Source: Gammaproteobacteria bacterium HGW-Gammaproteobacteria-3 (GTDB lineage Bacteria; Pseudomonadota; Gammaproteobacteria; Methylococcales; Methylomonadaceae). Taken from it: 64,000 bases of DNA. Shown here piece by piece: positions 43,304 through 52,602 of the stretch. The notes under the pieces are model-generated. The model searched no databases. It saw only the letters and a program-made list of their open reading frames with translations, and had not been told where the DNA came from. Position 1 is the first letter of the stretch; every line of letters starts with the position of its first letter. Made by a program: the position numbers and the translations under genes. The stretch covers positions 120,029 through 184,028 of the forward strand of contig PGZD01000001.1 in NCBI GenBank assembly GCA_002843155.1. The letters run 5' to 3'.

Positions 43304-43512
43304 AGCATACCTCGTGAGTGAATCGATACGTACAGGATGGACATTAACATAAAGTGGGCGTTTGCACAGCCGATGTAGAGGTTGTATGGGTGCCGGTTCG
43401 CTTGCAAACAAATATAATCCGGGCATATTGCAGGCGGGTTCGGGGTATAGGCATTTTCAGGAAAAATAGCACTGAAATAAGCAGGGATTAAACAATATGC
43501 CCACACCAGTAT

Positions 43513-44904
43513 CTAAGTCGGGTAACACCGGTTTTTTGCGGTTCGAGTATCAAGCGTCTCGATTCGGCTGTTGAAGTGTCCATGGGCTAAACGGGTATGG
43601 ACGAGATCGCCTTTTGAGAGTTGTTCGGTGGAACGGATAACGACGCCCGATTGCGCTTCGGTGACGAGGGCGTAGCCGCGCCCCAGCGTAGCCAGTGGAC
43701 TGACGGCATGCAAGGTTTGACTGGCTTGTAAAAGTTGCCGGTCGAGGCGCTCGATTTTATGGCTGAGTGCCGCCAGTAAACGCCCTTGCAAATGCTGTTG
43801 CCGGACTGACAGGGCGTTGATTCGAGGCATGGGTGAATGCTGGCGGAATTTGGCGGTTTGTCCGGCCAATGTGCTGCGGGCATGGCGCAAGCGATGCTGA
43901 ACGGCGCGCGCCAGCCTTGATTCCAGCTCATCCAGGCGCTGGGCGTTGCGCATCAGTTTTTGCCCGGGGTGCTGTTGTTGCAGGCGTTTAGTGAGCCACT
44001 GCAAGGTTTGGCTTTTTAGGCCTTGACTTTGTTGCCATTGTTGTTTGATTTGGTTTTCCAAACGGCGCAAGCGATGCAGCCATTCCCGTTGATCCGGCAC
44101 CGCATGTTCGGCGGCGGCGGAAGGTGTCGGCGCGCGCAAATCGGCGACAAAATCGGCAATGCTGAAGTCGGTTTCATGGCCTATGCCGGTAATTACCGGG
44201 ATGCTGCTGGCATAAAGGGCGCGGGCCACGATTTCTTCGTTGAATGCCCACAGGTCTTCCAAAGCGCCGCCGCCGCGTCCGAGAATGAGAACGTCGCATT
44301 GATTTAATGTGTTGGCGGTGTCGAGAGCTTTGGCTATTTCGTATTTCGCGCTCTCGCCTTGCACTGCAACCGGATAAAGAATGACCGGAATGGCCGGAAA
44401 ACGCCGCCGCAACACCGTCAACATGTCCCTTAGCGCGGCGCCGCTTGGCGAGGTGATGACGCCTATGCAGTCAGGCAATGCCGGTATCGGCTTTTTATGG
44501 GCGGCATCGAACAGGCCCTGTTGGGCCAGTTTCAGCTTCAAGGCCTCGAAAGCTTTGAGCAAGGCGCCGTCCCCCGCAGGTTCAAGCGATTCTACCAGCA
44601 GTTGATAGTCGCCTCGGGGTTCGTAAAGGGTGACTTGCGCACGGGCGATGACTTTAAGGCCGTTTTCGGGTTTAAAACTCAAACGTCGGGATTGACTGCG
44701 GAACAGCGCGCAACGGATTTGCGCGGCGGCGTCTTTTAACGTGAAATAAACATGGCCGGAGGAAGGCGTGCTCAGGTTGGATATCTCACCTTCCACCTGA
44801 ATGCGCAGAAAATGTTCGTTGAGCAGGCGGTTACTGGCCTGATTGAGCTCTGAGACGGTGTATATTCTGGCTTCTGGAAGCGAAGTGGATGTGGCGGTCA
44901 ACAT
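43513..44904 (-). CDS. xseA: Exodeoxyribonuclease VII large subunit
   Basis: A 463-aa nuclease subunit degrading single-stranded DNA. An N-terminal OB domain (YTVSELNQASNRLLNEHFLRIQVEGEISNLSTPSSGHVYFTLKD) is followed by the catalytic part (IGVITSPSGAALRDMLTVLRRRFP, RGGGALEDLWAFNEE, PVITGIGHETDFSIADFVADLRAPTPSAAAE). A long coiled coil and a short C-terminal tail (ATLGRGYALVTEAQSGVVIRS) complete it. No xseB is near. Confidence 0.98.
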   Translation of the reverse strand: MLTATSTSLPEARIYTVSELNQASNRLLNEHFLRIQVEGEISNLSTPSSGHVYFTLKDAAAQIRCALFRSQSRRLSFKPENGLKVIARAQVTLYEPRGDYQLLVESLEPAGDGALLKAFEALKLKLAQQGLFDAAHKKPIPALPDCIGVITSPSGAALRDMLTVLRRRFPAIPVILYPVAVQGESAKYEIAKALDTANTLNQCDVLILGRGGGALEDLWAFNEEIVARALYASSIPVITGIGHETDFSIADFVADLRAPTPSAAAEHAVPDQREWLHRLRRLENQIKQQWQQSQGLKSQTLQWLTKRLQQQHPGQKLMRNAQRLDELESRLARAVQHRLRHARSTLAGQTAKFRQHSPMPRINALSVRQQHLQGRLLAALSHKIERLDRQLLQASQTLHAVSPLATLGRGYALVTEAQSGVVIRSTEQLSKGDLVHTRLAHGHFNSRIETLDTRTAKNRCYPT

Positions 44905-44956
44905 CGTGAAATTCTATCATGAATAGTGTGTACCGAGTTTATCGCGAGAAATAAGT

Positions 44957-45670
44957 TTAACTTTTCTGTTTCAGATCCCGTTCGATTTGCTGAATATAGC
45001 GTTGAATGCCCGATTCAAACGCGGGTGATATTTGGGTGAATTGACAGCCTATTTTCTGTGCCTTCTCGGGTTTATTGGGGTTGAGTGCGATGACGCTTTT
45101 GATGATGAATGAAACGCTGGCTTCGGCGGTATTTTCAAGAATGAGTGGGCAATCTTGCCATTCACTACCGGCAGTTAAATGCTCGGCAAGTTCGCTGGAT
45201 TCATTCAGTACGGAGAAGCCGGAAAGACTGATATCGTAGAGATGGACGTCTTCCGGGGCTCGATCCTGGATTGTCAATCTCAGATAGCTGGCTTTTGCCA
45301 AAGGCGATTTAACCCGAAAAAATTGTCGCCGCTGGCGCCAGAGCAAATCTTTGGGCAGGGCGATCGAGAACGCAGGCTGCCCTTGGTATTTGATGGATTG
45401 TATATTACTTCCTACAAAAGCTATCTTGATACCTGATAAAATACCTCTGAACCTTATGCTGTCTGCGCTGAGCAGCTTTTTGTTCAAATATTCCTTCGGG
45501 CCGTAATCCAGCACGACCCGTTCTTTTTCGGTGTCGATGTCAAGCAGTGTGGTCAGGAATGATTCGCTTTCGCCAAAATGTACATTGAGCAGACATTTTT
45601 GCTTTAACAGCGTCAAATGCTGGATAATTTGTTGTTTTTTGCGGATGATAAAATCCGAGTCATTAGTCAT
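44957..45670 (-). CDS. YcgR-like PilZ c-di-GMP protein
   Basis: A 237-aa YcgR-type protein with an N-terminal YcgR domain and a C-terminal PilZ domain. The c-di-GMP signature is visible: RRQFFRV near 113 and, after about 30 residues, DISLSGFSV. Homologues slow the flagellar motor when c-di-GMP is high. No flagellar gene is adjacent in the window. Confidence 0.9.
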   Translation of the reverse strand: MTNDSDFIIRKKQQIIQHLTLLKQKCLLNVHFGESESFLTTLLDIDTEKERVVLDYGPKEYLNKKLLSADSIRFRGILSGIKIAFVGSNIQSIKYQGQPAFSIALPKDLLWRQRRQFFRVKSPLAKASYLRLTIQDRAPEDVHLYDISLSGFSVLNESSELAEHLTAGSEWQDCPLILENTAEASVSFIIKSVIALNPNKPEKAQKIGCQFTQISPAFESGIQRYIQQIERDLKQKS

Positions 45671-45760
45671 TGTTAAGGTTTGTCAGTCTTTTTTTAAGTG
45701 GCGATAAAGCGACTATTGTAAAATATTTATCATTTTAGTCTATTTCAAGGAATAAAAGTT

Positions 45761-46084
45761 TTGATTGCCTGGGTTTTATTGTTTTGCGCGGGAACCGTGG
45801 AAATTGTTTTTGCGTTGAGTTTGAAGTTGAATGAAGGCTTTACCCGATTGTGGCCCAGTTTACTGACATTAGTATCCGGTGCCGGCAGTTTTTATTTGTT
45901 GATGCTGGCTATCAAGACTTTGCCGCTGGGTACCGCCTATGCTGTCTGGACCGGTATGGGTGCGGTCGGTGTCGCCCTGATCGGCATGATCTTTTTCAAG
46001 GAATCGGCTGAAATAATGCGCTTGATTTCGATAGCTCTGGTGATAGTCGGCATTGTCGGGCTCAAATTGACGCACATCGACTGA
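45761..46084 (+). CDS. sugE: Small multidrug resistance transporter, SugE/Gdx type
   Basis: A 107-aa four-helix inner-membrane exporter. The essential glutamate lies in helix 1 (AGTVEIVFALSLK) and AVWTGMGAVGVALIG is the SugE/Gdx helix 3 signature, so guanidinium export is likely. The start is a TTG at 45761 with AAGGA upstream. I searched the 90 bases before it for a guanidine riboswitch and saw none. The next gene starts 1 base after the stop. Confidence 0.88.
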   Translation: MIAWVLLFCAGTVEIVFALSLKLNEGFTRLWPSLLTLVSGAGSFYLLMLAIKTLPLGTAYAVWTGMGAVGVALIGMIFFKESAEIMRLISIALVIVGIVGLKLTHID

Positions 46085-46085
46085 C

Positions 46086-46376
46086 ATGTTGCATTTGATC
46101 TTTCAGTTACCTTTGGATGCCGTTATTCTGGAGAGAACCGGCGCCGGTGACGCTTTGGTCTTGATGGGCCATGCCGTCACCGGCGCGGTGCGTCAGGGCG
46201 CTTTGGCGCAGAAACTGGCGCTATCGGCCAAAAGCCGCTCTGTGTCTGTGCTGGCGGACGATATTGCCATACGCGGCATAAGCCTCGACAGGCTGGTGGA
46301 CGGCATTACCGTAATCGATTACTCGGGTCTGGTGGCGGCCGTTGTCGCCCATGACAGGGTTCAGACATGGTCTTGA
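46086..46376 (+). CDS. tusB: DsrH/TusB-like protein
   Basis: A 96-aa DsrH-like protein (LHLIFQLPLDAVILERTGAGDALVLMGHAVTGAV...VLADDIAIRGIS) of the sulfur-relay family. TusB partners TusC and TusD in 2-thiouridine synthesis, and DsrH partners DsrE/F in sulfur oxidation. Here DsrE/F or TusC/D partners are absent from the neighbourhood; the gene overlaps tusE/dsrC by 10 bases. The usual DsrH cysteine region is not evident, so catalysis is uncertain. Confidence 0.7.
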   Translation: MLHLIFQLPLDAVILERTGAGDALVLMGHAVTGAVRQGALAQKLALSAKSRSVSVLADDIAIRGISLDRLVDGITVIDYSGLVAAVVAHDRVQTWS

Positions 46377-46699
46377 AGCTTGGAGATAAAAACCTGGCAA
46401 CCACCGATCAGGGTTTTTTAATCGATAAGGCGCAATGGGACGAAACGGTGGCGGGGGCGCTTGCCGCTGTTGACGGCATTGAGTTGACCGAGCAGCATTG
46501 GGAAGTTCTGCGTTTTATCCGGGATTATTACCAGCGCTATAAGCATTTGCCCAATGCGCGCATGTTCGCCAAGGCGATTGCCGGGCAATTGGGCGAGGAC
46601 AAAGGCAATAGCCGTTATCTGCATAAACTGTTTCCGAAGGGGCCGTTGAAATATGCCTGTAAACTGGCGGGGCTGCCCAAACCGCCGACGTGTCTGTAA
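46367..46699 (+). CDS. tusE: DsrC/TusE sulfur-carrier protein
   Basis: A 110-aa DsrC-fold protein with the family core DQGFLIDKAQWDETVAGALAAVDGIELTEQHWEVLRFIRDYY and C-terminal ACKLAGLPKPPTCL, keeping both the upstream Cys and the penultimate Cys of DsrC. TusE forms have the single penultimate Cys as the essential one, so both a DsrC-like and a TusE role are possible. Operonic with the DsrH/TusB-like gene. Confidence 0.93.
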   Translation: MVLKLGDKNLATTDQGFLIDKAQWDETVAGALAAVDGIELTEQHWEVLRFIRDYYQRYKHLPNARMFAKAIAGQLGEDKGNSRYLHKLFPKGPLKYACKLAGLPKPPTCL

Positions 46700-46700
46700 A

Positions 46701-47093
46701 TCAAGTTTGCTTGAAACGGTGAATCAGGCGTCTTTCCTTTTTATTGGGTTTGTGGGGCCGGTCAGTGTACTCCAGTAGCGCGCGTTGTTCGCGTTGCTGG
46801 TTGACAAGTTGTTGTCTTTTGAGCTGGCTTTCGGGTGCTTCCCGGTAAAGCAAGGCGGCTTCTTGAGCGGGACGGCGTTGGTTGTTGATGCCGGTCACCG
46901 TGATATCCCAACTGTATTGATCTTTGTTGATAGTCAATCGGGCGCCGATGCCGATTTCCTTGCCGGGTTTGGCGCGTTGATTGTTGAGGTGAACCTTGCC
47001 TCCGTTGATCGCTTCGGCGGCAAGGCCGCGCGTTTTGAAAAAACGCGCGGCCCATAGCCATTTGTCCAGGCGTTGCGATTCGGGAACGGACAT
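46701..47093 (-). CDS. hslR: Heat shock protein 15 (S4 domain)
   Basis: A 130-aa Hsp15 homologue, a ribosome-rescue factor that binds 50S subunits with stalled nascent chains. The S4 RNA-binding domain is at the N-terminus (RLDKWLWAARFFKTRGLAAEAINGGKVHLNNQRAKPGKEIGIG) and the basic helical C-terminus (LKRQQLVNQQREQRALLEYTDRPHKPNKKERRLIHRF) is typical. Confidence 0.95.
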   Translation of the reverse strand: MSVPESQRLDKWLWAARFFKTRGLAAEAINGGKVHLNNQRAKPGKEIGIGARLTINKDQYSWDITVTGINNQRRPAQEAALLYREAPESQLKRQQLVNQQREQRALLEYTDRPHKPNKKERRLIHRFKQT

Positions 47094-47113
47094 TTATTGA
47101 ACGGCTAAGGTCT

Positions 47114-47461
47114 TTAATTGGACGCCTGCCAGGCATTGTAGCCACCGGCCAGGCTGACCGCATTACGATAGCCCATTTTATTCAAGGTTTCGGTAGCCAG
47201 CGCGGCGCGGCCCCCGGTTTGGCAATAAACCAGAATGTCGGCGTCCTCTTTGCCTTCAAAGTCCGGATGTTGCGTAATTTTGAATTCCAGTACACCACGG
47301 GAAATGTTGATGGCGCCGGGGAGCGCACCCGCGACGAATTCGCCGGGCGCTCTGACATCCAGGATGATAAATCTGGACAATTCGGCTTTTGCCTTCGACA
47401 CATCAATTTCGGTAATGTGTTGTTTGGCTGCGGCCACTAAATCCATTGCGGTCATAGACAT
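47114..47461 (-). CDS. Single-domain rhodanese
   Basis: A 115-aa rhodanese-fold protein with LDVRAPGEFVAGALPGAINISRG and the active-site loop VYCQTGGRA, which has a catalytic cysteine. It may transfer sulfane sulfur, in keeping with the dsrC-type gene nearby, but the substrate is unknown. It is 20 bases upstream of hslR on the same strand. Confidence 0.9.
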   Translation of the reverse strand: MSMTAMDLVAAAKQHITEIDVSKAKAELSRFIILDVRAPGEFVAGALPGAINISRGVLEFKITQHPDFEGKEDADILVYCQTGGRAALATETLNKMGYRNAVSLAGGYNAWQASN

Positions 47462-47540
47462 AAAAATCTCCAGAAAATGTTAAACCAAGGATGATAACAA
47501 TAAAAGCTGACAAAATGCCAGCATGCTTTGAACCTCGCTG

Positions 47541-48494
47541 TTATGGCTGAATATGTTTTTGCAAGCCTTTCGGTAAAGAAAACACGACTTTTTCTTCGAT
47601 GCCGTGGTTTTCAATCGCTGTTTCGCCGCCCCATTGTTTGAGTTGATTGATAACCTCCTGGACCAGAATTTCAGGCGCCGAGGCTCCTGCGGTAACACCG
47701 ACGGCACTGATTCCTGTGGTAAACCAGTCGCGTTGCATGTCCCTGGCGGAGTCTATCAGGTAGGCCGGTTTGCCTAATTGTTCGGCAATTTCCCGCAGCC
47801 GGTTGGAGTTTGAGCTGTTGGGAGAGCCGACCACCAGAATAATATCGGTTTTGGTCGCCAGATCATGGACGGCATCCTGACGGTTTTGAGTAGCGTAACA
47901 GATGTCGTCTTTTTTCTGCTCCTGAATCGATAGGAATCGTTTCCTCAGCGCATCAACCATAATTTTGGTGTCGGTCATCGACAATGTGGTCTGGGTCACA
48001 TAAGCCAGATTGTCGGGGTTATTGACCTGGAGATTGGCGACGTCATCAGGGGTTTCGACCAGATAAATGCCGCCATTTTCGGTGCATTTTTCGTATTGTC
48101 CCATGGTGCCTTCGACTTCCGGATGGCCGGCATGACCGATCAGGATGACTTCACGATCCGACTTGGCATGTTTGGCGACTTGCAGATGGACTTTGGTCAC
48201 CAAGGGACAGGTCGCATCGAATACGGTCAGGTTACGTTCCTCGGCTTCTTTCTGCACTTGTTTGGAGACGCCGTGAGCGCTGAAAATCAGGTAAGAGCCG
48301 ACGGGTACATCGGTCAGGTCTTCGATGAAAATGGCACCTTTGGCTTTTAAGCCGTCAACGACGGTACGGTTATGCACCACTTCATGGCGCACATAAATGG
48401 GCGCGCCGAAAGCATCCAGAGCTTGATCGACAATTTCTATGGCGCGGTCAACGCCGGCACAGAAGCCGCGCGGGTTTGCTAGTATTATTTGCAT
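47541..48494 (-). CDS. ispH: HMBPP reductase
   Basis: Last step of the MEP isoprenoid pathway, making IPP and DMAPP with a [4Fe-4S] cluster. The 317-aa protein starts [21 protein letters not shown] (cluster Cys12), and contains [11 protein letters not shown] and the third cysteine region near [11 protein letters not shown], plus [11 protein letters not shown] for substrate binding. Full length. Confidence 0.97.
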   Translation of the reverse strand: MQIILANPRGFCAGVDRAIEIVDQALDAFGAPIYVRHEVVHNRTVVDGLKAKGAIFIEDLTDVPVGSYLIFSAHGVSKQVQKEAEERNLTVFDATCPLVTKVHLQVAKHAKSDREVILIGHAGHPEVEGTMGQYEKCTENGGIYLVETPDDVANLQVNNPDNLAYVTQTTLSMTDTKIMVDALRKRFLSIQEQKKDDICYATQNRQDAVHDLATKTDIILVVGSPNSSNSNRLREIAEQLGKPAYLIDSARDMQRDWFTTGISAVGVTAGASAPEILVQEVINQLKQWGGETAIENHGIEEKVVFSLPKGLQKHIQP

Positions 48495-48530
48495 ATCTTG
48501 ACTGAAACGGTAGGTTATGATGACGGTATT

Positions 48531-49016
48531 TTAACTCAACTTTGTTTCGGATACGATGATTCCATCTTCATCGGCATATAAAAAATGATCTTTTTTAAAC
48601 TGAACACCGGCGAAAGTGACGCTGATATTGCTTTCGCCATGGTCGTGCTTGTCGCTTCGCAGCGGATAGGTATGCAAGGCGCGGATGCCGATGGGCAGTG
48701 TGTCGAGTAACGCGCGATTGCGGATGCTGCCGTACAGAATAATGCCTTGCCAGCCGTTGTCGATGGCCAGTCGGGTAAGCGCGTCGCCCAGTAAGGCGCA
48801 GTGATGGAAGCCGCCGCCGTCAATGACCAGCACCCTGTCCAGCACTTTTTCTTGCAGCGTTGATTCGAGTAAAGTAGGGTCTTCGAAGACCTTCAAGGTA
48901 GTGATTTGCCCGGAAAAGGCGGCATGGCCACCATAGCTTGTAAAGATGGGTTCGGCAATCTGAAGGGGTTTGCTACCGGCATGGGCGTCGCAGAGATCGG
49001 CTGTACTGAAAGTCAT
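48531..49016 (-). CDS. rraA: RraA-family protein
   Basis: A 161-aa RraA-like protein; E. coli RraA inhibits RNase E, while related proteins are 4-hydroxy-4-methyl-2-oxoglutarate aldolases. The sequence has the family start STADLCDAHAG, VLVIDGGGFHHCALLGDALTRLAIDNGWQGIILYGSIRNR, and the GSIRNR loop shared by both groups. Activity cannot be told from sequence. Confidence 0.9.
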   Translation of the reverse strand: MTFSTADLCDAHAGSKPLQIAEPIFTSYGGHAAFSGQITTLKVFEDPTLLESTLQEKVLDRVLVIDGGGFHHCALLGDALTRLAIDNGWQGIILYGSIRNRALLDTLPIGIRALHTYPLRSDKHDHGESNISVTFAGVQFKKDHFLYADEDGIIVSETKLS

Positions 49017-49046
49017 GGGCTGTGTTCGCTGAAATTATCGATAAAG

Positions 49047-49213
49047 ATATACTCCGCGCGGTCATGTTTGCGGATTTTATGACATAAGCTATTTTGTTCG
49101 AGAGCAAGGCGCGAAAACTTGAGCGTAGCCAAGCTATGTAACTGTTTTCGCAACGCCGCTATCGGACAAAATAGCACGTTAGAAAAACGCAAATGTGGCC
49201 GCGCGGAGTATAT
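49047..49213. repeat. MITE-like element, copy 2
   Basis: A 167-base element bounded by a perfect 15-bp terminal inverted repeat, ATATACTCCGCGCGG (49047) and CCGCGCGGAGTATAT (49199), with further inverted homology inside (CTATTTTGTTCGA..GGCG and its complement around CGGACAAAATAG). No ORF. It lies between rraA and trpS and is related to 36738-36819. No clear target duplication. The remaining bases to 49323 would hold the trpS promoter. Confidence 0.75.
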
Positions 49214-49323
49214 GATAACAGAGCTTGCCGCAATTATTGATATTCGCTGGCCATTGTCGTGAAATCATGTAATATCTGACAGTTTTTTAATGCCCTGCTT
49301 ATCAGTATTATCAGGTACTCTCT

Positions 49324-50337
49324 ATGAATAAAGCGACTGTTTTAACCGGAATCACAACGACCGGCGCGCCTCACTTGGGTAATTATGTCGGCGCCATCAG
49401 GCCGGCCATTCTCGCCAGCAAGGATGCCCAGGTCAGCCCTTTTTATTTTCTGGCCGATTATCATGCCTTGATTAAATGCCAGGAACCGGAACGGGTTCGC
49501 CAATCCAGTCTCGAAATTGCCGCTACCTGGCTGGCGTTGGGTTTGGATACCGCCAATGCGGTTTTTTATCGGCAGTCCGATGTGCCCGAAATCATGGAAC
49601 TGACCTGGATGCTGACGTGCGTCACCGCTAAAGGCTTGATGAACCGCGCCCATGCTTATAAAGCGGTTGTGGCCGAAAACGAGCAAGGCGGTGAAAACGA
49701 CCCGGATAAAGGCGTAACCATGGGTTTGTTCAGTTATCCCGTTTTAATGGCGGCCGATATTTTAATGTTCAATGCGCATAAAGTGCCGGTGGGCAAGGAT
49801 CAGATTCAGCACATTGAAATGGCCCGAGACATTGCCGGGCGCTTCAATCATATTTATGGCGAGCATTTTGTCATTCCGGAAGCGGTTCTGGATGAAAATG
49901 CCGCGACACTGGCCGGTTTGGACGGGCGTAAAATGAGTAAAAGTTACAACAACACCATTCCTTTGTTCGAGCCTGAAAAGAAGCTGAAAAAGCTGATCAA
50001 CAAAATTAAGACCAACTCGCTGGAGCCGGGCGAACCCAAGGATCCGGACGGCTGTACCTTGTTCGGCATTTATCGGGCCTTTGCCGGTCCTGCTGAAGTT
50101 GCAGAGATTCGCCAGCGTTATGCCGAGGGTATTGCCTGGGGGGAGATGAAGTCGATTTTATTTGAGTATATCAATGACCATATCGCCCCGGCACGAGAAC
50201 GTTATCAGGCTTTGCTGCAAGCACCCGACCACATCGAGGAACAATTGCAGGAAGGCGCAAAAAAAGCGCGTGCGGTCAGTATTCCTTTTATGCAGCAGTT
50301 GCGTGCGGCGGTGGGCATTTCGAAAATAGCGCTTTAA
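49324..50337 (+). CDS. trpS: Tryptophanyl-tRNA synthetase
   Basis: Charges tRNA-Trp; class I synthetase of 337 aa with the HIGH-type motif PHLGNYVG near 16 and KMSKSYNN near 203, and the adenylate-binding [14 protein letters not shown] near 158. Full length. Confidence 0.98.
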   Translation: MNKATVLTGITTTGAPHLGNYVGAIRPAILASKDAQVSPFYFLADYHALIKCQEPERVRQSSLEIAATWLALGLDTANAVFYRQSDVPEIMELTWMLTCVTAKGLMNRAHAYKAVVAENEQGGENDPDKGVTMGLFSYPVLMAADILMFNAHKVPVGKDQIQHIEMARDIAGRFNHIYGEHFVIPEAVLDENAATLAGLDGRKMSKSYNNTIPLFEPEKKLKKLINKIKTNSLEPGEPKDPDGCTLFGIYRAFAGPAEVAEIRQRYAEGIAWGEMKSILFEYINDHIAPARERYQALLQAPDHIEEQLQEGAKKARAVSIPFMQQLRAAVGISKIAL

Positions 50338-50392
50338 ACAGTCCAATCCGGCAAAGGTTGCATCATGCTGATAGATAATGGCCGATTTTGGC

Positions 50393-50438
50393 TTAACCAG
50401 CTTTATCTTATGATTACAAAATGTTAAAGCTGGGTTAA
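50393..50438. terminator. Hairpin between trpS and the convergent membrane gene
   Basis: TTAACC-AGCTTTA (50393) pairs with TAAAGCT-GGGTTAA (50425) around a 19-base loop. It overlaps the stop of the convergent gene and may end transcription from both sides; T-runs are weak. Confidence 0.4.
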
Positions 50439-50929
50439 AATATCTGCATGAATGAAAAAGCGCCCAGATAAGTGACTGTAAAATATAGCAGGGATAAGGC
50501 AATGGCGATTGGAGTGGGTGTGGCCAGGATACGTTTGATCAGGTAGACGATCAACGCTATGTCCCACAGAACCAATACCGCGACAATATAATAACTGAGT
50601 AGATCATCTGTCGTCGTCAGCCAAATCATTACAGGCAAGACGAAAGCCGCCACGACATTTTCGCAAACCAGAAAGCTAGTGGCGGCCGGAATGAAGCCGA
50701 CCAGTGCTTTTTTTGAGAACAGCAACGCTGCAACAAACAGTAAAGTCAGTAAGGTTTCCAGGGCAACTTCGATGGTCGCTTCCAAAGGGTCGGTTATGTT
50801 CATTTGAATGAACAGCTCGACCAGGATATAAAAATACAAATTTTTTTGAAAAAAACCGACTGACCGAGGCAACTCCAACGGATTGTTTTTAAACCAGCAG
50901 AGCGGAACATAGTGCTTTAAATATTCCAT
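50435..50929 (-). CDS. Multi-pass membrane protein, unknown
   Basis: A 164-aa protein with about four membrane segments (about 50-70, 78-98, 105-125, 133-160) after a polar N-terminus (MEYLKHYVPLCWFKNNPLELPRS..). No family recognised. The ATG at 50929 is preferred to a TTG at 50935. The next gene upstream (50998-52383) encodes another membrane-associated protein, with which it may form an operon. Confidence 0.75.
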   Translation of the reverse strand: MEYLKHYVPLCWFKNNPLELPRSVGFFQKNLYFYILVELFIQMNITDPLEATIEVALETLLTLLFVAALLFSKKALVGFIPAATSFLVCENVVAAFVLPVMIWLTTTDDLLSYYIVAVLVLWDIALIVYLIKRILATPTPIAIALSLLYFTVTYLGAFSFMQIF

Positions 50930-50997
50930 AGTCAACCTTGTATTTAGAGAGTTTTCAAGACAAAAAGCAGCCCTGTATTTGTTGTATTATTAAAAGA

Positions 50998-52383
50998 TTA
51001 ACTCAGGTTTTCAGGATTGGCGGCAGGCTCGTTGTAATTTTCGGCTTCATCATAAACATTGAAGCCGTCATTCATCGACAGAAACAATTCCTTGGTTTTT
51101 TCGATTAATTTCGTCAATCGTGTTTTTGTTTGTTTATTCCAGCCTGCGGGCGTCGGAGAAGGCCATAGCATCCGGCTGAAGGTCAGGTTTTTTTCAAACA
51201 TTTGAGACAGATGTTCCCTCAAAAGTAATTCCTGTTGGCGTTCATCCAGGCGGCTGATGATAAGTTTTGCCTGGAGTTTACTGATGAAAAGATGTAAAGG
51301 CACCATGACGGCAATCAATGCCAGCAAAAATAAAGGGCCGACAATGGGGTCAAAGAGCAGGGCAAAGAAGCCCATTTCTATTTCGGCGAATACCATCAAT
51401 GTAGCGATAAAACCTAAAATAAGAAGACTGGAAAAGTTGGTACGGTCTTTCCAGATAGATAAAGCTTCGCTGACTTCCGGGACGATAACATCCTTGATAT
51501 CGCGGATATTTTTTTCCAGCGAGTGCAGAATACGATACGAGCGATAATGACTGATACTGTTCAGGCGTTGGTCGATAATCGCCATGGCCTGCCTGTTGTG
51601 GGCGTCGGACAAGCTTAGCTGGCTTGATAGAGCTATGAATTGTCCGGTTTTTATGCCTGTTTCAGCCAGTTTTTGTTGCCAGGCGCGAATGATTTCGGTA
51701 CTTGATCCGCCCGCATCTATGATATAGACAAATTTGTTGGAATCTTGCTGGGATGCTATTTTTTTAGTGAGTTCAGTTATTTGAGGTGATTCGGCAGAAA
51801 AAATATCACAGAAAATCAAAACCAGATCGGAAATATCAACACTATGCTCAATCAATAATTGCGTGACCGGATTTAAAGTATCGTCACCGCCTAAAGCAGG
51901 TGCTTCGATAAACAGTTTGTCTTTCAAGCGTGTATTATTGATGGTTTTTAATTCGAGAAAAGCATTGATATTTTCGCCTTCTCCCGGCGCCAACCGCTCA
52001 ATTTTCCGACTGATTCGATAAAACGGTAATCGATGGTCAACATCGAGCGCCGTGCCCGGTAACGTCACCGGCACGGCCTGATTGTTATGCTGTAGCACGG
52101 TGAATTTATGGTTGACCGACTGGATGCCGAGCAAGGATGAGTCAGTATCGAGATATTCGTCAATAAATTTTGAGCTGGCTGAAGATTGGCCGCCCAGGAC
52201 ACTGATAACAGGCCACCAGGAATATTGACTGGCGCTGGTTTCCTCGTTATCAATCAGGCCCAGTTCAAACTTGAGCTGATCCAGGTCGTGAAAGACTTTG
52301 GTGGCTTGGAGTAAGGTCGGGTTGTCGTGGGCGAAATGTTTTTCGATATTGAGCAGGTGTTTGCCGGGTGTTTTTTTTATCAT
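50998..52383 (-). CDS. Dynamin/GTPase-like membrane protein with degenerate P-loop
   Basis: A 461-aa protein. An N-terminal domain (about 40-260) follows the order of a dynamin-like GTPase: VISVLGGQSSASSKFIDEYL where a P-loop is expected, LFIEAPALGGDD where DxPG would lie, and ILVFCDIFSAES-like and VYIIDAGGSS strands. Two membrane segments (about 312-350) and an amphipathic C-terminus follow. The P-loop lacks the canonical GKS, so nucleotide binding is doubtful. Family assignment is inference. Confidence 0.55.
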   Translation of the reverse strand: MIKKTPGKHLLNIEKHFAHDNPTLLQATKVFHDLDQLKFELGLIDNEETSASQYSWWPVISVLGGQSSASSKFIDEYLDTDSSLLGIQSVNHKFTVLQHNNQAVPVTLPGTALDVDHRLPFYRISRKIERLAPGEGENINAFLELKTINNTRLKDKLFIEAPALGGDDTLNPVTQLLIEHSVDISDLVLIFCDIFSAESPQITELTKKIASQQDSNKFVYIIDAGGSSTEIIRAWQQKLAETGIKTGQFIALSSQLSLSDAHNRQAMAIIDQRLNSISHYRSYRILHSLEKNIRDIKDVIVPEVSEALSIWKDRTNFSSLLILGFIATLMVFAEIEMGFFALLFDPIVGPLFLLALIAVMVPLHLFISKLQAKLIISRLDERQQELLLREHLSQMFEKNLTFSRMLWPSPTPAGWNKQTKTRLTKLIEKTKELFLSMNDGFNVYDEAENYNEPAANPENLS

Positions 52384-52602
52384 TATTGCCCTCTGTCAAT
52401 TTTTTGAGTCGATACTCATCGTTAAATGCTTGGCAGTATACACCCTGTTAAAAAAAGTCGGCAAAAACAAAACGCTTCACACCAGCATATCGGACGGAGC
52501 CTTAATATACTCTCCGTTAAGCACGATTTACAATACCTGATTTTGCCTTCAAAACAATCTGCCGGTATATTAAGCGGCTCTATGATGTTTTGTCGGGCTG
52601 AG

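Noticed and set aside
45671..45760. Guanidine riboswitch before the SugE-like gene
   Set aside because: The 90 bases upstream show no ACGR-loop hairpin pair or other guanidine riboswitch signature.
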